From contig JASHUY010000106.1 in NCBI GenBank assembly GCA_030039755.1, positions 1 to 47,332 on the forward strand: a DNA stretch of 47,332 nt, written 5' to 3'. The DNA comes from Acidimicrobiales bacterium (GTDB taxonomy: Bacteria > Actinomycetota > Acidimicrobiia > Acidimicrobiales > RAAP-2). The position numbers were made by a program, and so were the translations under genes. The notes below the pieces were generated by a model. It was not told where the DNA came from and ran no database searches. It saw only the letters and a list, made by a program, of their open reading frames with translations. Of the stretch, positions 18,065 through 26,013 are shown in pieces (within the stretch, counting starts at the first letter, position 1; each line of letters starts with the position of its first letter).

Positions 18065-18453
18065 CGATCGCGGGGTCCGAAACCAGGGACGTAATCGAAC
18101 GCCTCTACGGTGCTTTCCTGACCGGAGACAGCGCGGGGATGCTGGCGACGATGGATGACCAGGTCTCCATAAGGTTCCTTGGTCAGGTCGATGCAGTGGG
18201 GATCGAGGAAGCGCGCCGCTTTTTTGCATTCGCCGAGGTGCTCCTCCGAGATGTCTCGTTCCAGATCGAGCGCAAGGTCGTGGATGGAGAGTGGGCGGCG
18301 GTGATCTGGCACGAGACGGCGACGACCGCTTCAGGCGAGCCGTGGGCCAACCACGGGGTAGACGTCATTCGGGTGTGGGACGGCAAGGTCTGCGTCTTGC
18401 ACGAAAGCAACGACGTCCGTCTCGTCGCGCGGCACTTTCCGCGATACCGATGA
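18061..18453 (+). CDS. SnoaL-like/ketosteroid-isomerase-type NTF2-fold protein
   Basis: A 130-residue NTF2-fold protein with the typical start RDVIERLYGAFLTGDSAGMLATMDDQVSIRFLG, a helix FFAFAEVLLRDV, the strand WAAVIWHETAT and the closing strand DVIRVWDGKVCVLHESND. It is the last gene of the transporter operon, and its GTG start overlaps the oxidoreductase stop. Two members of this fold flank a single redox enzyme, suggesting isomerase or hydratase partners, although exact chemistry is unknown. Confidence 0.8.
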   Translation: MTIAGSETRDVIERLYGAFLTGDSAGMLATMDDQVSIRFLGQVDAVGIEEARRFFAFAEVLLRDVSFQIERKVVDGEWAAVIWHETATTASGEPWANHGVDVIRVWDGKVCVLHESNDVRLVARHFPRYR

Positions 18454-18462
18454 CGGTTCGTG

Positions 18463-18499
18463 GTCAGCAGATGGTTCCGGCTGCGCGCGGCGTGCTGAC
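18463..18499. terminator. Inverted repeat in convergent gap
   Basis: GTCAGCA (18463-18469) pairs perfectly with TGCTGAC (18493-18499). The loop itself is GC-rich and can form an inner CCG/CGG stem. It lies in the 68-bp gap between the convergent NTF2-like gene and the DUF917 gene, consistent with a shared terminator lacking a U-tract. Confidence 0.4.
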
Positions 18500-18521
18500 G
18501 CCCGCTCACGAGGATGCTCCG

Positions 18522-19634
18522 CTAGTTCGCCTTGCTGAAAGGGCCGGTGAGCTGCCTTGCTGGTTCGTCGAGGAGTACTGGGTCACAGTCGAGGTCGAAG
18601 GCTCGCGGTCCGACCACCTCGAGGGCACGCGCCGTGCGCAGCAGCGGATGGCACGGGAGCACCAGAACGTCTGCGCGCACCCCGTAGCTCATCACCTCGG
18701 TCGTGAGGGGCTCTCCGCGCTCGGTGGTGAGAAGGGTGATGAGGTCGGGCACCGTGGCAGAGGGCTTCTCGTCCTCGAAGATCGCGAGGTTCTCGTTCTG
18801 GAACTCGATGCGCACCGTCCTCCCGGCGTCCGCGTCGATGCCCTTGAGCTCTATAGAGCCACGTGCGAAGCCGCGAGTGTTCCGACGTTCGACGTCGACC
18901 ACCTTGCCGCGGATGTGTCGACGTCCCCCCGTCACCGCGAGCACTGCGTTGCTCGGCTCATTGCCGTTCCGACCCGCAGCGAGGACTGCATCACCGATCG
19001 CTCGTGCGAGACTCAAAGTTTTGGGGATGATCACCCGCTTGCAGAGTTCTCCGCGCATGGGCGTGGAGACAACACCCGCGTGACCCCCCATCGCCACCGT
19101 CGCGGCGCGCGCGATCCGCTCGAGCCAGCAGGCGTCGGCGACATCACTAAAGACGAGAAGGTTCCCCCGTTCGTCGGCGAGGGCAGACGGGGTACTCTCT
19201 GCGCCGTAGATGAGGTACGAAGTCATCTGGAGCTCGGGGAACGCCCGGCCCATCCCGTCACCGTCGATGAGCGGCACGCCTGCGGACGCGGCCACGACCA
19301 TCGCCGCCATCGAGTTCCCGCCGCCCATCTCGAAGGGAGCCACCGCGTCGATCCGGCGACCGAGGTGTCGCTCGAGCTCTCGCAGCGCGGCCGACTCCTC
19401 GTCACCGCCAGGCAGCTTCTCGTAGTTGACCACCGGAGACCCCATGGCACCGCAGACCGCGACGAGGTCGTCGTCGCGCACCTCTTCCGGAGAGATGACG
19501 CGGACCGTCTTGCCCGCCCGCATGCACTCTCGGACACGGAGCTGACCGATGTAGGGATTCCCGCCTCCTCCGGAACCAAGAATCGCAGCTCCCAGGGAGA
19601 TGGGCCCAAGGTCGTCCTCATGCAGGCCCCACAC
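18522..19634 (-). CDS. DUF917 / S-methyl-thiohydantoin desulfurase-family protein
   Basis: Member of the DUF917 family, with GAAILGSGGGGNPY at the start, EMGGGNSMAAMVVAA, PLIDGDGMGRAFPELQM, a middle domain with AVTGGRRHIRGKVVDVERR and FARGSIELKG, and a C-terminal VPDLITLL..RGEPLTTE. Characterised relatives desulfurise S-methyl thiohydantoins, and family members often neighbour HyuA-type hydantoinases, as here. GTG 19634 is chosen because GGGAGG lies five bases before it and it begins just upstream of the conserved domain; ATG 19679 and longer starts would run into the operator. It is divergent from the molybdenum-hydroxylase operon and shares its promoter region. The specific substrate is inference only. 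Confidence 0.85.
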   Translation of the reverse strand: MWGLHEDDLGPISLGAAILGSGGGGNPYIGQLRVRECMRAGKTVRVISPEEVRDDDLVAVCGAMGSPVVNYEKLPGGDEESAALRELERHLGRRIDAVAPFEMGGGNSMAAMVVAASAGVPLIDGDGMGRAFPELQMTSYLIYGAESTPSALADERGNLLVFSDVADACWLERIARAATVAMGGHAGVVSTPMRGELCKRVIIPKTLSLARAIGDAVLAAGRNGNEPSNAVLAVTGGRRHIRGKVVDVERRNTRGFARGSIELKGIDADAGRTVRIEFQNENLAIFEDEKPSATVPDLITLLTTERGEPLTTEVMSYGVRADVLVLPCHPLLRTARALEVVGPRAFDLDCDPVLLDEPARQLTGPFSKAN

Positions 19635-19681
19635 GTCAGCCTCCCGGCGGTTGACGCCCGCCCGACGGGCGCAGACCATTT

Positions 19682-19696
19682 TGGACGTTACGTCCA
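19682..19696. promoter_or_regulatory. Candidate IclR-type operator, copy 3 (perfect palindrome), in divergent promoter
   Basis: TGGACGT-T-ACGTCCA is a perfect 15-bp palindrome, equally written TGGAC-N5-GTCCA. It sits 48 bp from the DUF917 start and 34 bp from the hydroxylase start, so one site could control both directions. A good -10 hexamer TATACT lies at 19715-19720 on the plus strand, only nine bases before ATG 19730, suggesting a nearly leaderless transcript for the hydroxylase operon. The published IclR-family consensus TGGAAATnATTTCCA has the same outer TGGA/TCCA and length. Confidence 0.75.
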
Positions 19697-19729
19697 GAAC
19701 ATACCATCGCCCGATATACTGCTGTGACG

Positions 19730-20641
19730 ATGCCGGCAGCCGTGGAGTTCCGCTCGGTACGCAGCACCGAAGAGGCTGTCGCATCGCTCTCCGAGCACGG
19801 CAGCGACGCATGCGTGATCGCCGGTGGCACGGACGTGATGATGCAGTACGCGCGCCACGAGCTCTCTCCGGCGGTTTTCGTCCATATTGAGGGGATCAAG
19901 GAGCTCACGAACGCCCAGCGCGACGGTAGTCTGCGTCTGGGTGCGCTTGTCACCCATCGTCACCTCGCGGACGACCCCGTGATCCGGACCGGACATCCGG
20001 CGCTCGCAGAAGCTGCCGCGACGGTCGGAGGCTGGCAGACTCAGGGTGTCGGGACCCTCGGCGGCAACCTCTGCAATGCGTCACCGGCGGCAGACACCGC
20101 CCCCCCATTGCTCGTTGCCGACGCGACCGTCGAGCTCTGCGGCCCGCGCGGCATCCGGCGAGTACCGCTGGAGGAGTTCTTCCTCGGGCGCCGCCACGTC
20201 GATCGGCGCCCCGAGGAACTGCTGACGGGCGTCGAGGCAGCACCGCTCGGCCCGCGACAAGCGGAGGTCTATTTGAAGGTCGGGCGGCGCGGCGGCATGG
20301 TGGTGGCGGTCGCAGGGCTCGCCGCACGCTTGAGCTTCGATGAGCAGGGCGTCATCGCCGCTGCGCGCCTCGCCGTGTGCTCGGTCGGTCCCACCCCGCT
20401 GCGGGTCCGGCCGGCAGAAGAAGCACTTCTTGGGCTTTGCCCGTCCGGCCGGATGACGGACGACGGCTACACGGCGCTCGAGGAGGCGATCGCCGCCCTG
20501 TCCGGTGCGGTGTCGCCCATCGACGACGTCCGCTCGTCCGCCGCCTACCGGCGTGCGGTGCTGCCTCGACTACTGAGACGTTCGGTAGAGGTCTGTCGTG
20601 CAGCCGTGCGTGCCGGCATTTCGCAGGATGACCTCTCGTGA
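19730..20641 (+). CDS. Molybdenum hydroxylase FAD-binding (medium) subunit
   Basis: FAD subunit of a xanthine dehydrogenase/CO dehydrogenase-family enzyme, 303 residues. It carries the two FAD motifs: VIAGGTDVMM (residues 30-38) and TLGGNLCNASPAAD (109-122). The C-terminal domain has VCSVGPTPLRVRPAEEAL and the closing helices. It passes electrons from the iron-sulfur clusters to an acceptor. ATG 19730 is chosen; GTG 19724 is two codons upstream. No ribosome-binding site is seen, in line with the promoter lying only nine bases away. It overlaps the small subunit gene by four bases. Confidence 0.95.
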   Translation: MPAAVEFRSVRSTEEAVASLSEHGSDACVIAGGTDVMMQYARHELSPAVFVHIEGIKELTNAQRDGSLRLGALVTHRHLADDPVIRTGHPALAEAAATVGGWQTQGVGTLGGNLCNASPAADTAPPLLVADATVELCGPRGIRRVPLEEFFLGRRHVDRRPEELLTGVEAAPLGPRQAEVYLKVGRRGGMVVAVAGLAARLSFDEQGVIAAARLAVCSVGPTPLRVRPAEEALLGLCPSGRMTDDGYTALEEAIAALSGAVSPIDDVRSSAAYRRAVLPRLLRRSVEVCRAAVRAGISQDDLS

Positions 20642-21105
20642 TGTGGATAGAGTTGTGGGTGAACGGATCCGAGCGCGTCGCCGAGGTGCGGCCGGACGAG
20701 ACGCTCCTCGAACTGCTGCGAGACGGACTCGGGCTGCGTGGCGCGAAGAACGCCTGCAGCGAGGGCGAGTGCGGTGCTTGCACGGTCTTGCTCGACGGGG
20801 TGCCGATCGATGCGTGCATCTATGCCGCGCCCGCCTGTGCAGGTCGGGCGGTGACAACGGTCGAAGGCCTCGCGCACGCTGACGGCGAGCTAACTCCACT
20901 GCAGCGGGCGTTCGTGGATACCGGCGCGGTCCAATGCGGCTTCTGCACGCCGGGCTTTCTCCTAACCCTGCATGCGCTGTTGGCGGAGAATCCCACGCCG
21001 ACCGAGGAAGAGGTCCGACGTGCGATGGTCGGCAATATCTGCCGCTGCACCGGGTACGCCCACATACTCGATGCAGTCGCTCAGGTCGCGGGAGTCAAGG
21101 AATGA
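20638..21105 (+). CDS. Molybdenum hydroxylase [2Fe-2S] (small) subunit
   Basis: Two-cluster ferredoxin-like subunit, 155 residues. The N-terminal plant-type cluster is held by Cys40, Cys45, Cys48 and Cys60 (NACSEGECGACTV...DAC). The C-terminal cluster is held by Cys100 and Cys103 (QCGFCTPG) and Cys135 and Cys137 (NICRCTGY). All eight ligands are present, so the subunit looks functional. The GTG start overlaps the FAD subunit stop; an ATG follows directly. Gene order medium-small-large is that of CoxMSL-type operons. Confidence 0.97.
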   Translation: MMWIELWVNGSERVAEVRPDETLLELLRDGLGLRGAKNACSEGECGACTVLLDGVPIDACIYAAPACAGRAVTTVEGLAHADGELTPLQRAFVDTGAVQCGFCTPGFLLTLHALLAENPTPTEEEVRRAMVGNICRCTGYAHILDAVAQVAGVKE

Positions 21106-23399
21106 CCTCTGTGCTCGGTCGCAGGGTGACCCGTAGCGACGCCGAAGCCAAGGTGCGTGGAAGCGCGGACTATGGCGTCGACGTCGTGCTGCCTGGGATG
21201 GTTTACGGAGCCCTCTGGCGGTCGCCTGTCCCCGCCGCGCGCGTCGTCGCGATCGACTCCGAGGCGGCATGGCGCGTCCCCGGCGTTCTCGCGCTGATAA
21301 CGGGCGCTGACGTCGACAATCACCCGACGGGGCTAGCCCTGTGTGACCAACCGCTCTTCGGCTGGCCTGTAGTGCGCTACGAGGGCGAGCCGGTCGCGGC
21401 GGTGGCGGCGGAGACGCCGGAGTCGCTCGAGAAAGCCCTCGACCTGCTCCATGTGGAGTTTGTCGAGCGCCCGGCCATCACCGACGTCACCTCCGCACTG
21501 TCTCCCGACGCTGTGCTGGTCCATCCGGACTGGGCATCCTACGCAAGCCCGTCCGGCGCCGAGTGGCCTCGTGAGGGCAACGTGGTGTGCGAACTGCTGT
21601 CCGATCCCGGCGGTGTGGGTGAGGTCTTTTCCTCCGCGGCTCATGTCGTGAGGGACGTCTATCGCGCGGACCGGCAGTACCAGGCATACCTCGAACCCCA
21701 CGCGGCGGTCGCGGAGTACAACTCCGGTCGCTTCACGCTACACGTCGCCCATCAGTTCCCCTTCAATGTACGCGACCGCGTCGCCCACGCGCTCGGTGTC
21801 GGCGCCTCGGCCGTTCGGGTCGTGGGCCACCACATTGGGGGCGGTTTTGGTGCGAAGCTCGACGTCGCGCTCGAGCCGTACGCGGCACTCCTCGCGCGTG
21901 CCACCGGCCGTCCTGTCCGGATGGAGAACAGTCGTTCGGAAGACTTGATGACGGCTCAGTGCAGGGAGAGCGCCGTCGTCACTATCAGCTCGGCCCTTTC
22001 GGCGAGCGGCGACATGCTCGGATGCGAGTTCGACGTCGTCTTCGACTCGGGTGCTTACGCGATCGACGCGCCATATCTCGCGAGCATCCCGATGTTCGCA
22101 GTCGGTTCCGTCTACCGCGTCGACAGAACCCGCGTGCGGTGTCGAGCGGTATACACGAACACCGCTCCAACCGGCGCGTTTCGAGGGGTCAGTGGGACGT
22201 ATCTCGTCTTCGCAGTCGAACGTCATCTCGACCACGTCGCCCGCGAGCTCGGGCTCGACCGGCGCGAGCTCCGCTTGCGCCACCTCCGCCGTAACGGCGA
22301 GAAGATGCTGAACGGCCAGACTCTTGCCGACGCGGACATCTTGCGGGAGTGCTTCGACCGTGCCGAAGAGGTCGCCCCCTTCTCTAGCCTGGGCAAGGGT
22401 CCCTACCGCGGGGTCGGGATGGCGGCGTGCGTCTGGCTCACCAACCCACTGGCCGGCAGTGCGGTGCTGAAATTGAACGAGGACGGAACCATCGGTCTCG
22501 TTACCGGAGCGACTGACAACGGTTCCGGCGCGGTTACCATGGGGCTGCGACAGATCGCCGCGGAGGAGTTCGGCATAGGCGCCTCCGACGTTCTGGTGAC
22601 TATGCCGGACACCGACGTGGCCGGCTACGACGCTGGCTCGCAGGGAAGCCGCACCACCCGCGTCGTGGGGATGGCCGTCATAGCAGCTGCCGCGCAGGTG
22701 CGAGAGCGCGTTCTCTCCATCGCTAGCGATCACTTCGAAGCTGCAGCAGCCGATCTCGAGGTCGTTGACGGAGGAGTGCAGGTGCGGGGCGTACCGTCCC
22801 GCCGCCTCACCCTCGCGGAGGTCGCCAAGCTCGCTGCGTCGAATGGCGGTCCAATCACGGGTGCAGGGTCCTATTCGACGCCATTGCCCAACTACTCGCC
22901 AACGTGCGCCACCGGATTCCTGTTCCCCGCCTTTCCCACGCCGACGTACCACCTGCACGTGGCAGAGGTGGAGGTCGAGCCCCTCGTTGGCACCGTCCGA
23001 GTGCTCCGCTACATCGTCGTGCAGGAGGTCGGACGTGTCGTCAATCCGACCGGGGTGGTGGGGCAGATCCAGGGCGGTGTTGCCCAAGGGCTCGGCTATG
23101 CGCTGTGGGAGTGGTTGGAGAGCGAGGGTGGCAGGTACCGTCAGCGGACCTTCGAGAGCTACGGGTTGCCGCTTTCCGTCGACGTCCCGCGCGTCGAGGT
23201 GGTCACCCTGGAGCACGGTGACTCGGATTCTCCGCACGGCGCCAAAGGCGTCGGTGAGCCGCCCATCGTTCCGGTCGCTGCCGCGGTCGCCAACGCAGTC
23301 TCCGACGCCATCGGAGCCGAAGTCGACGCCATCCCGATCCGTCCCGAGGCGATTCTGGAGGCGCTCGGCCCGCTCGGCGCGTCGGAGCATCGTGAATGA
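21102..23399 (+). CDS. Molybdenum hydroxylase catalytic (large) subunit
   Basis: Molybdopterin-binding subunit of 765 residues that hydroxylates an aromatic or N-heterocyclic carbon or oxidises an aldehyde using water. It begins GRRVTRSDAEAKVRGSADYGVDV as in the family. It contains HIGGGFGAK, TAPTGAFRGVSGTY, ATDNGSGAVTMGLRQI, GSQGSRTTRV and PTYHLHVAEVEVEP, and ends with the active-site glutamate in GAKGVGEPP (Glu719). It lacks the CO-dehydrogenase AYRCSFR loop, so it is not a CO dehydrogenase. Which heterocycle or aldehyde it attacks is unknown; the neighbouring HyuA and DUF917 genes favour a nitrogen ring. No maturation or cofactor-insertion gene is present in the window. The start overlaps the small subunit stop (ATGA). 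Confidence 0.95.
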   Translation: MTSVLGRRVTRSDAEAKVRGSADYGVDVVLPGMVYGALWRSPVPAARVVAIDSEAAWRVPGVLALITGADVDNHPTGLALCDQPLFGWPVVRYEGEPVAAVAAETPESLEKALDLLHVEFVERPAITDVTSALSPDAVLVHPDWASYASPSGAEWPREGNVVCELLSDPGGVGEVFSSAAHVVRDVYRADRQYQAYLEPHAAVAEYNSGRFTLHVAHQFPFNVRDRVAHALGVGASAVRVVGHHIGGGFGAKLDVALEPYAALLARATGRPVRMENSRSEDLMTAQCRESAVVTISSALSASGDMLGCEFDVVFDSGAYAIDAPYLASIPMFAVGSVYRVDRTRVRCRAVYTNTAPTGAFRGVSGTYLVFAVERHLDHVARELGLDRRELRLRHLRRNGEKMLNGQTLADADILRECFDRAEEVAPFSSLGKGPYRGVGMAACVWLTNPLAGSAVLKLNEDGTIGLVTGATDNGSGAVTMGLRQIAAEEFGIGASDVLVTMPDTDVAGYDAGSQGSRTTRVVGMAVIAAAAQVRERVLSIASDHFEAAAADLEVVDGGVQVRGVPSRRLTLAEVAKLAASNGGPITGAGSYSTPLPNYSPTCATGFLFPAFPTPTYHLHVAEVEVEPLVGTVRVLRYIVVQEVGRVVNPTGVVGQIQGGVAQGLGYALWEWLESEGGRYRQRTFESYGLPLSVDVPRVEVVTLEHGDSDSPHGAKGVGEPPIVPVAAAVANAVSDAIGAEVDAIPIRPEAILEALGPLGASEHRE

Positions 23400-25098
23400 G
23401 CGCACTCGGGACGCGGCAGTCGGGAAGGTGAACGACGTGTTCCGCCGCTCGTCGGCGACCACCGGAGAGGGCTTGCGGATCGGAATAGACGTGGGTGGCA
23501 CTAACACCGACGCGGTGGCCGTCGCCGGTACCCGCGTCGTAGCCTGCGTAAAGCGGGCTACGACCGGTGAGGTCGGGGACGGAATCGTCGACTCGCTAGC
23601 CGTGCTACTCGACCGTCTACCGGCATCGCGAGACGACGTGACCGCAGTGATGGTCGGCACCACTCAATTCGTAAATGCACTCGTCCAAGCCCGGGACCTC
23701 GCGACGACGGGAGTGCTCCGGATCGGGCTTCCAGCGACCGCGTCCCTCCCGCCGCTCGTCGACTGGCCCCAGCGCCTGCGTCGGGCAATTGGTGATGTGG
23801 TCTACCTTTGTCGAGGCGGCCACGAGTACGACGGGAGCGTGCTCGCGCCTCTCGACCGTGAGGCTGTCCGACGGGCAGGCGAGGAGATGGCGCGACGAGG
23901 AGTGTCTTCGGTCGCGATCACCTCGGTGTTCTCGCCCGTGATACCCGATTGCGAGCTCGAAGCGGCGGGGATCCTCGCAGATGTTCTCGACGGAGTGAAC
24001 GTGACCCTCTCATCGGAGATCGGGCGCATCGGTCTGCTCGAACGCGAGAACGCTACCGTCGTCAATGCGTCCTTACGCAGGCTGGCGAATTCAACCGCCA
24101 CCGCCCTCGAGCGGGCGATCGCGGCAGTGGGCATCTCCGCTCCACTGTTCATCTCGCAGAACGACGGCACGGTCATGAGCGCGGATTACGCTCGGCGTTT
24201 CCCTGTGGCGACGTTCGCGTCCGGTCCGACCAACTCCATTCGCGGTGCGGGATTCCTGTCCGGGTTGTCTGATGCGGCAGTAATCGACGTGGGCGGCACC
24301 ACTACGGACATGGGAGTTCTCGTTCACGGCTTTCCGCGCCCCGCCCCGCTCGTCGTGGACGTCGCCGGTGTTCGGACGAATTTCCGGATGCCCGACGTGC
24401 TCTCTCTTGGAATCGGAGGTGGCAGCGTCGTCCGTGTCGCGCCTGATCCGCTCAGGCGCCGCGACGCGCTTCTGTCGGACGGGTCCCGATGTGAGGAAGG
24501 TAGCCCGCAGGTCGGTCCGGATAGTGTCGGGTACGAGCTCACGCGGAAGGCGCTCGTCTTCGGCGGTGACACGCTGACGGCGACCGACTTGGCTGTGGCC
24601 GCGGGGCGGCTGCAATTGGGGGACCGCTCACTGATCGCGCATCTCCCCAAAGACTTCGTCGAGGAGGTGTGCACCAACATCCAGACTCGATTCGCGGATG
24701 TCCTCGACCGGATGAAGATGTCCTCTGAGCCGGTACCGCTCGTGGTGGTCGGCGGAGGCGCGCCATTAGTGGGAGACGAGCTACCTGGCGTATCGAAGGT
24801 CTTGCGGGTGGAGCACGGCGATGTTGCGAACGCCATTGGAGCTGCGATGGCGCAGGTCGGTGCTGAAGTGGACCGGATCGTGCACCTCGGCCCAGGTGGC
24901 CGGAGCGCTGCGGTCGACGAGGTCGCTGCAGATGCCGAGCGCCGCGCGATCGAGTCCGGAGCGCGAGAGGGGAGCGTCGAGGTGGTAGAGGTTGAGGAGG
25001 TGCCCATCAGCTACCTCCCCGGCGAGGCTTTGCGTGTCCGGGTCAAGGCGGTCGGGAGCCTCGCGCCTCCCAGCCGTGCCATGGATTCGCGCTCATGA
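23392..25098 (+). CDS. HyuA-type hydantoinase/oxoprolinase
   Basis: ATP-dependent ring-opening amidohydrolase subunit of the actin-like ATPase fold, 568 residues. It shows the phosphate-binding LRIGIDVGGTNTDAVAV near the N-terminus, GTTQFVNALVQ, SVFSPVIPDCE, SSEIGRIGLLERENATVVNASL, then the second lobe FISQNDGTVMSADYA, TFASGPTNSIRGAGFL, AVIDVGGTTTDMGVL and LGIGGGSVVRV. The usual partner HyuB is absent; DUF917 and the molybdenum hydroxylase are the neighbours instead. The GTG start is eight bases inside the previous gene; GTG 23428 is a shorter alternative. A role in opening a hydantoin-, thiohydantoin- or lactam-like ring is inferred from family. Confidence 0.88.
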   Translation: MNERTRDAAVGKVNDVFRRSSATTGEGLRIGIDVGGTNTDAVAVAGTRVVACVKRATTGEVGDGIVDSLAVLLDRLPASRDDVTAVMVGTTQFVNALVQARDLATTGVLRIGLPATASLPPLVDWPQRLRRAIGDVVYLCRGGHEYDGSVLAPLDREAVRRAGEEMARRGVSSVAITSVFSPVIPDCELEAAGILADVLDGVNVTLSSEIGRIGLLERENATVVNASLRRLANSTATALERAIAAVGISAPLFISQNDGTVMSADYARRFPVATFASGPTNSIRGAGFLSGLSDAAVIDVGGTTTDMGVLVHGFPRPAPLVVDVAGVRTNFRMPDVLSLGIGGGSVVRVAPDPLRRRDALLSDGSRCEEGSPQVGPDSVGYELTRKALVFGGDTLTATDLAVAAGRLQLGDRSLIAHLPKDFVEEVCTNIQTRFADVLDRMKMSSEPVPLVVVGGGAPLVGDELPGVSKVLRVEHGDVANAIGAAMAQVGAEVDRIVHLGPGGRSAAVDEVAADAERRAIESGAREGSVEVVEVEEVPISYLPGEALRVRVKAVGSLAPPSRAMDSRS

Positions 25099-25928
25099 GC
25101 GGAGAATATGCAGGACACGACCGGCCCGCTGGAGGAGGTGCCCCGGACCGACAGCGGGCTCCCGTTACCGCGCTCGTCGGCAACCGCCTGTCCGGGCGGG
25201 TCGTGCTCGTCACCGGCGCGTCGCGGAACCTGGGAGCCGAGATCGCTCGAGTCATGGCAGAGGCGGGTGCGGTGGTCGCGGTGAATCACCGTACGTCGCC
25301 CGACGACGCAGCGGCAGTCGTGGCAGGCCTGCCTGGATCCGGTCATCTCGCCGTCGCCGGCGATGTCTCGCGCGAAAACGATGTCGATGAGATGGTCTCG
25401 ACCGTCGAAGGGGAGACTGGAGCACACGTTGCAGTGATCGTGAACAACGCAGGTCCGTTCTCGCTCACTCCGTTCGTCGAGCTACCGCCGTCCGAGTTCG
25501 ACGCCATATGGGACGCCAATGCACGCTCGGCATACCTGGCCACTCGTCGAGTCGCGGGCGGTATGCGCGCGGCAGGCTGGGGGCGCGTGGTCAACCTTTC
25601 CGCTGGCTCGGCCTTCATCCGGGATCACTCCGTCTACTCCCTGGCGAAGGCCGCGGTGATCACGCTCACGGAGTCGCTCGCCCTCGAGCTCGGTCCGGAG
25701 GTCACCGTTAACTGCGTCGCACCAGGGCAGATCGCAGAGTCAGCGGAGGAGATGTCGGCGATCGACCCGGAATTCGTCCGACGCCTGCTCCGACACACGC
25801 CCACCGGACGCTTCGTCACGCGCCGAGAAGTTGCCGAGCTCGTCGCGCTCTTCTGTGCACCGATCTTCGACGCCGTCACCGGAGCGACGATCCCCGCAGA
25901 CGGCGGAGCAAGGCTGCCACGCGGATGA
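25095..25928 (+). CDS. Short-chain dehydrogenase/reductase
   Basis: NAD(P)-dependent SDR of 277 residues. The cofactor loop is TGASRNLG (40-47), the adenine-pocket Asp is in AGDVS near 90, NNAG is at 117-120, the catalytic Ser is 169 in NLSAGS, and Tyr181 and Lys185 are in YSLAK. It ends with GATIPADGGARL. A polar leader of about 30 residues precedes the fold. It overlaps the HyuA stop as ATGA, so it is the last gene of the hydroxylase operon. It would oxidise or reduce a hydroxyl or keto group on the substrate. Confidence 0.9.
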   Translation: MSGEYAGHDRPAGGGAPDRQRAPVTALVGNRLSGRVVLVTGASRNLGAEIARVMAEAGAVVAVNHRTSPDDAAAVVAGLPGSGHLAVAGDVSRENDVDEMVSTVEGETGAHVAVIVNNAGPFSLTPFVELPPSEFDAIWDANARSAYLATRRVAGGMRAAGWGRVVNLSAGSAFIRDHSVYSLAKAAVITLTESLALELGPEVTVNCVAPGQIAESAEEMSAIDPEFVRRLLRHTPTGRFVTRREVAELVALFCAPIFDAVTGATIPADGGARLPRG

Positions 25929-25951
25929 CCATTACACTTCCACGGCAAGTG

Positions 25952-25981
25952 ACACCTCCAGGGTGTTTCACCCCGAAGGTG
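25952..25981. promoter_or_regulatory. Two tandem palindromes upstream of the IclR regulator gene
   Basis: CACC-TCCAG-GGTG (25953-25965, extended to ACACC...GGTGT) is followed 16 bases on by CACC-CCGAA-GGTG (25969-25981). Both have the same 4-N5-4 architecture and lie 33-62 bp before the regulator start. They differ from the TGGAC-N5-GTCCA sites. They could bind the regulator itself with altered arms, bind another factor, or form a hairpin. Confidence 0.4.
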
Positions 25982-26013
25982 CGACGACGTGGTCGCAGGC
26001 GGGAGGGCTTCAG

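Noticed and set aside
18291-19727. A 478-codon plus-strand frame running from the NTF2 gene across DUF917
   Set aside because: It begins inside a real gene in another frame and is antisense to DUF917, which has the conserved family motifs and a good ribosome-binding site.
21102-23399. Aerobic CO dehydrogenase as identity for the three-subunit molybdenum enzyme
   Set aside because: The gene order fits, but the large subunit lacks the AYRCSFR active-site loop required for CO oxidation.
21738-23663. A 641-codon minus-strand frame opposite the hydroxylase large subunit
   Set aside because: The sense strand encodes an intact catalytic subunit with the active-site glutamate; the antisense frame has no domain signature.
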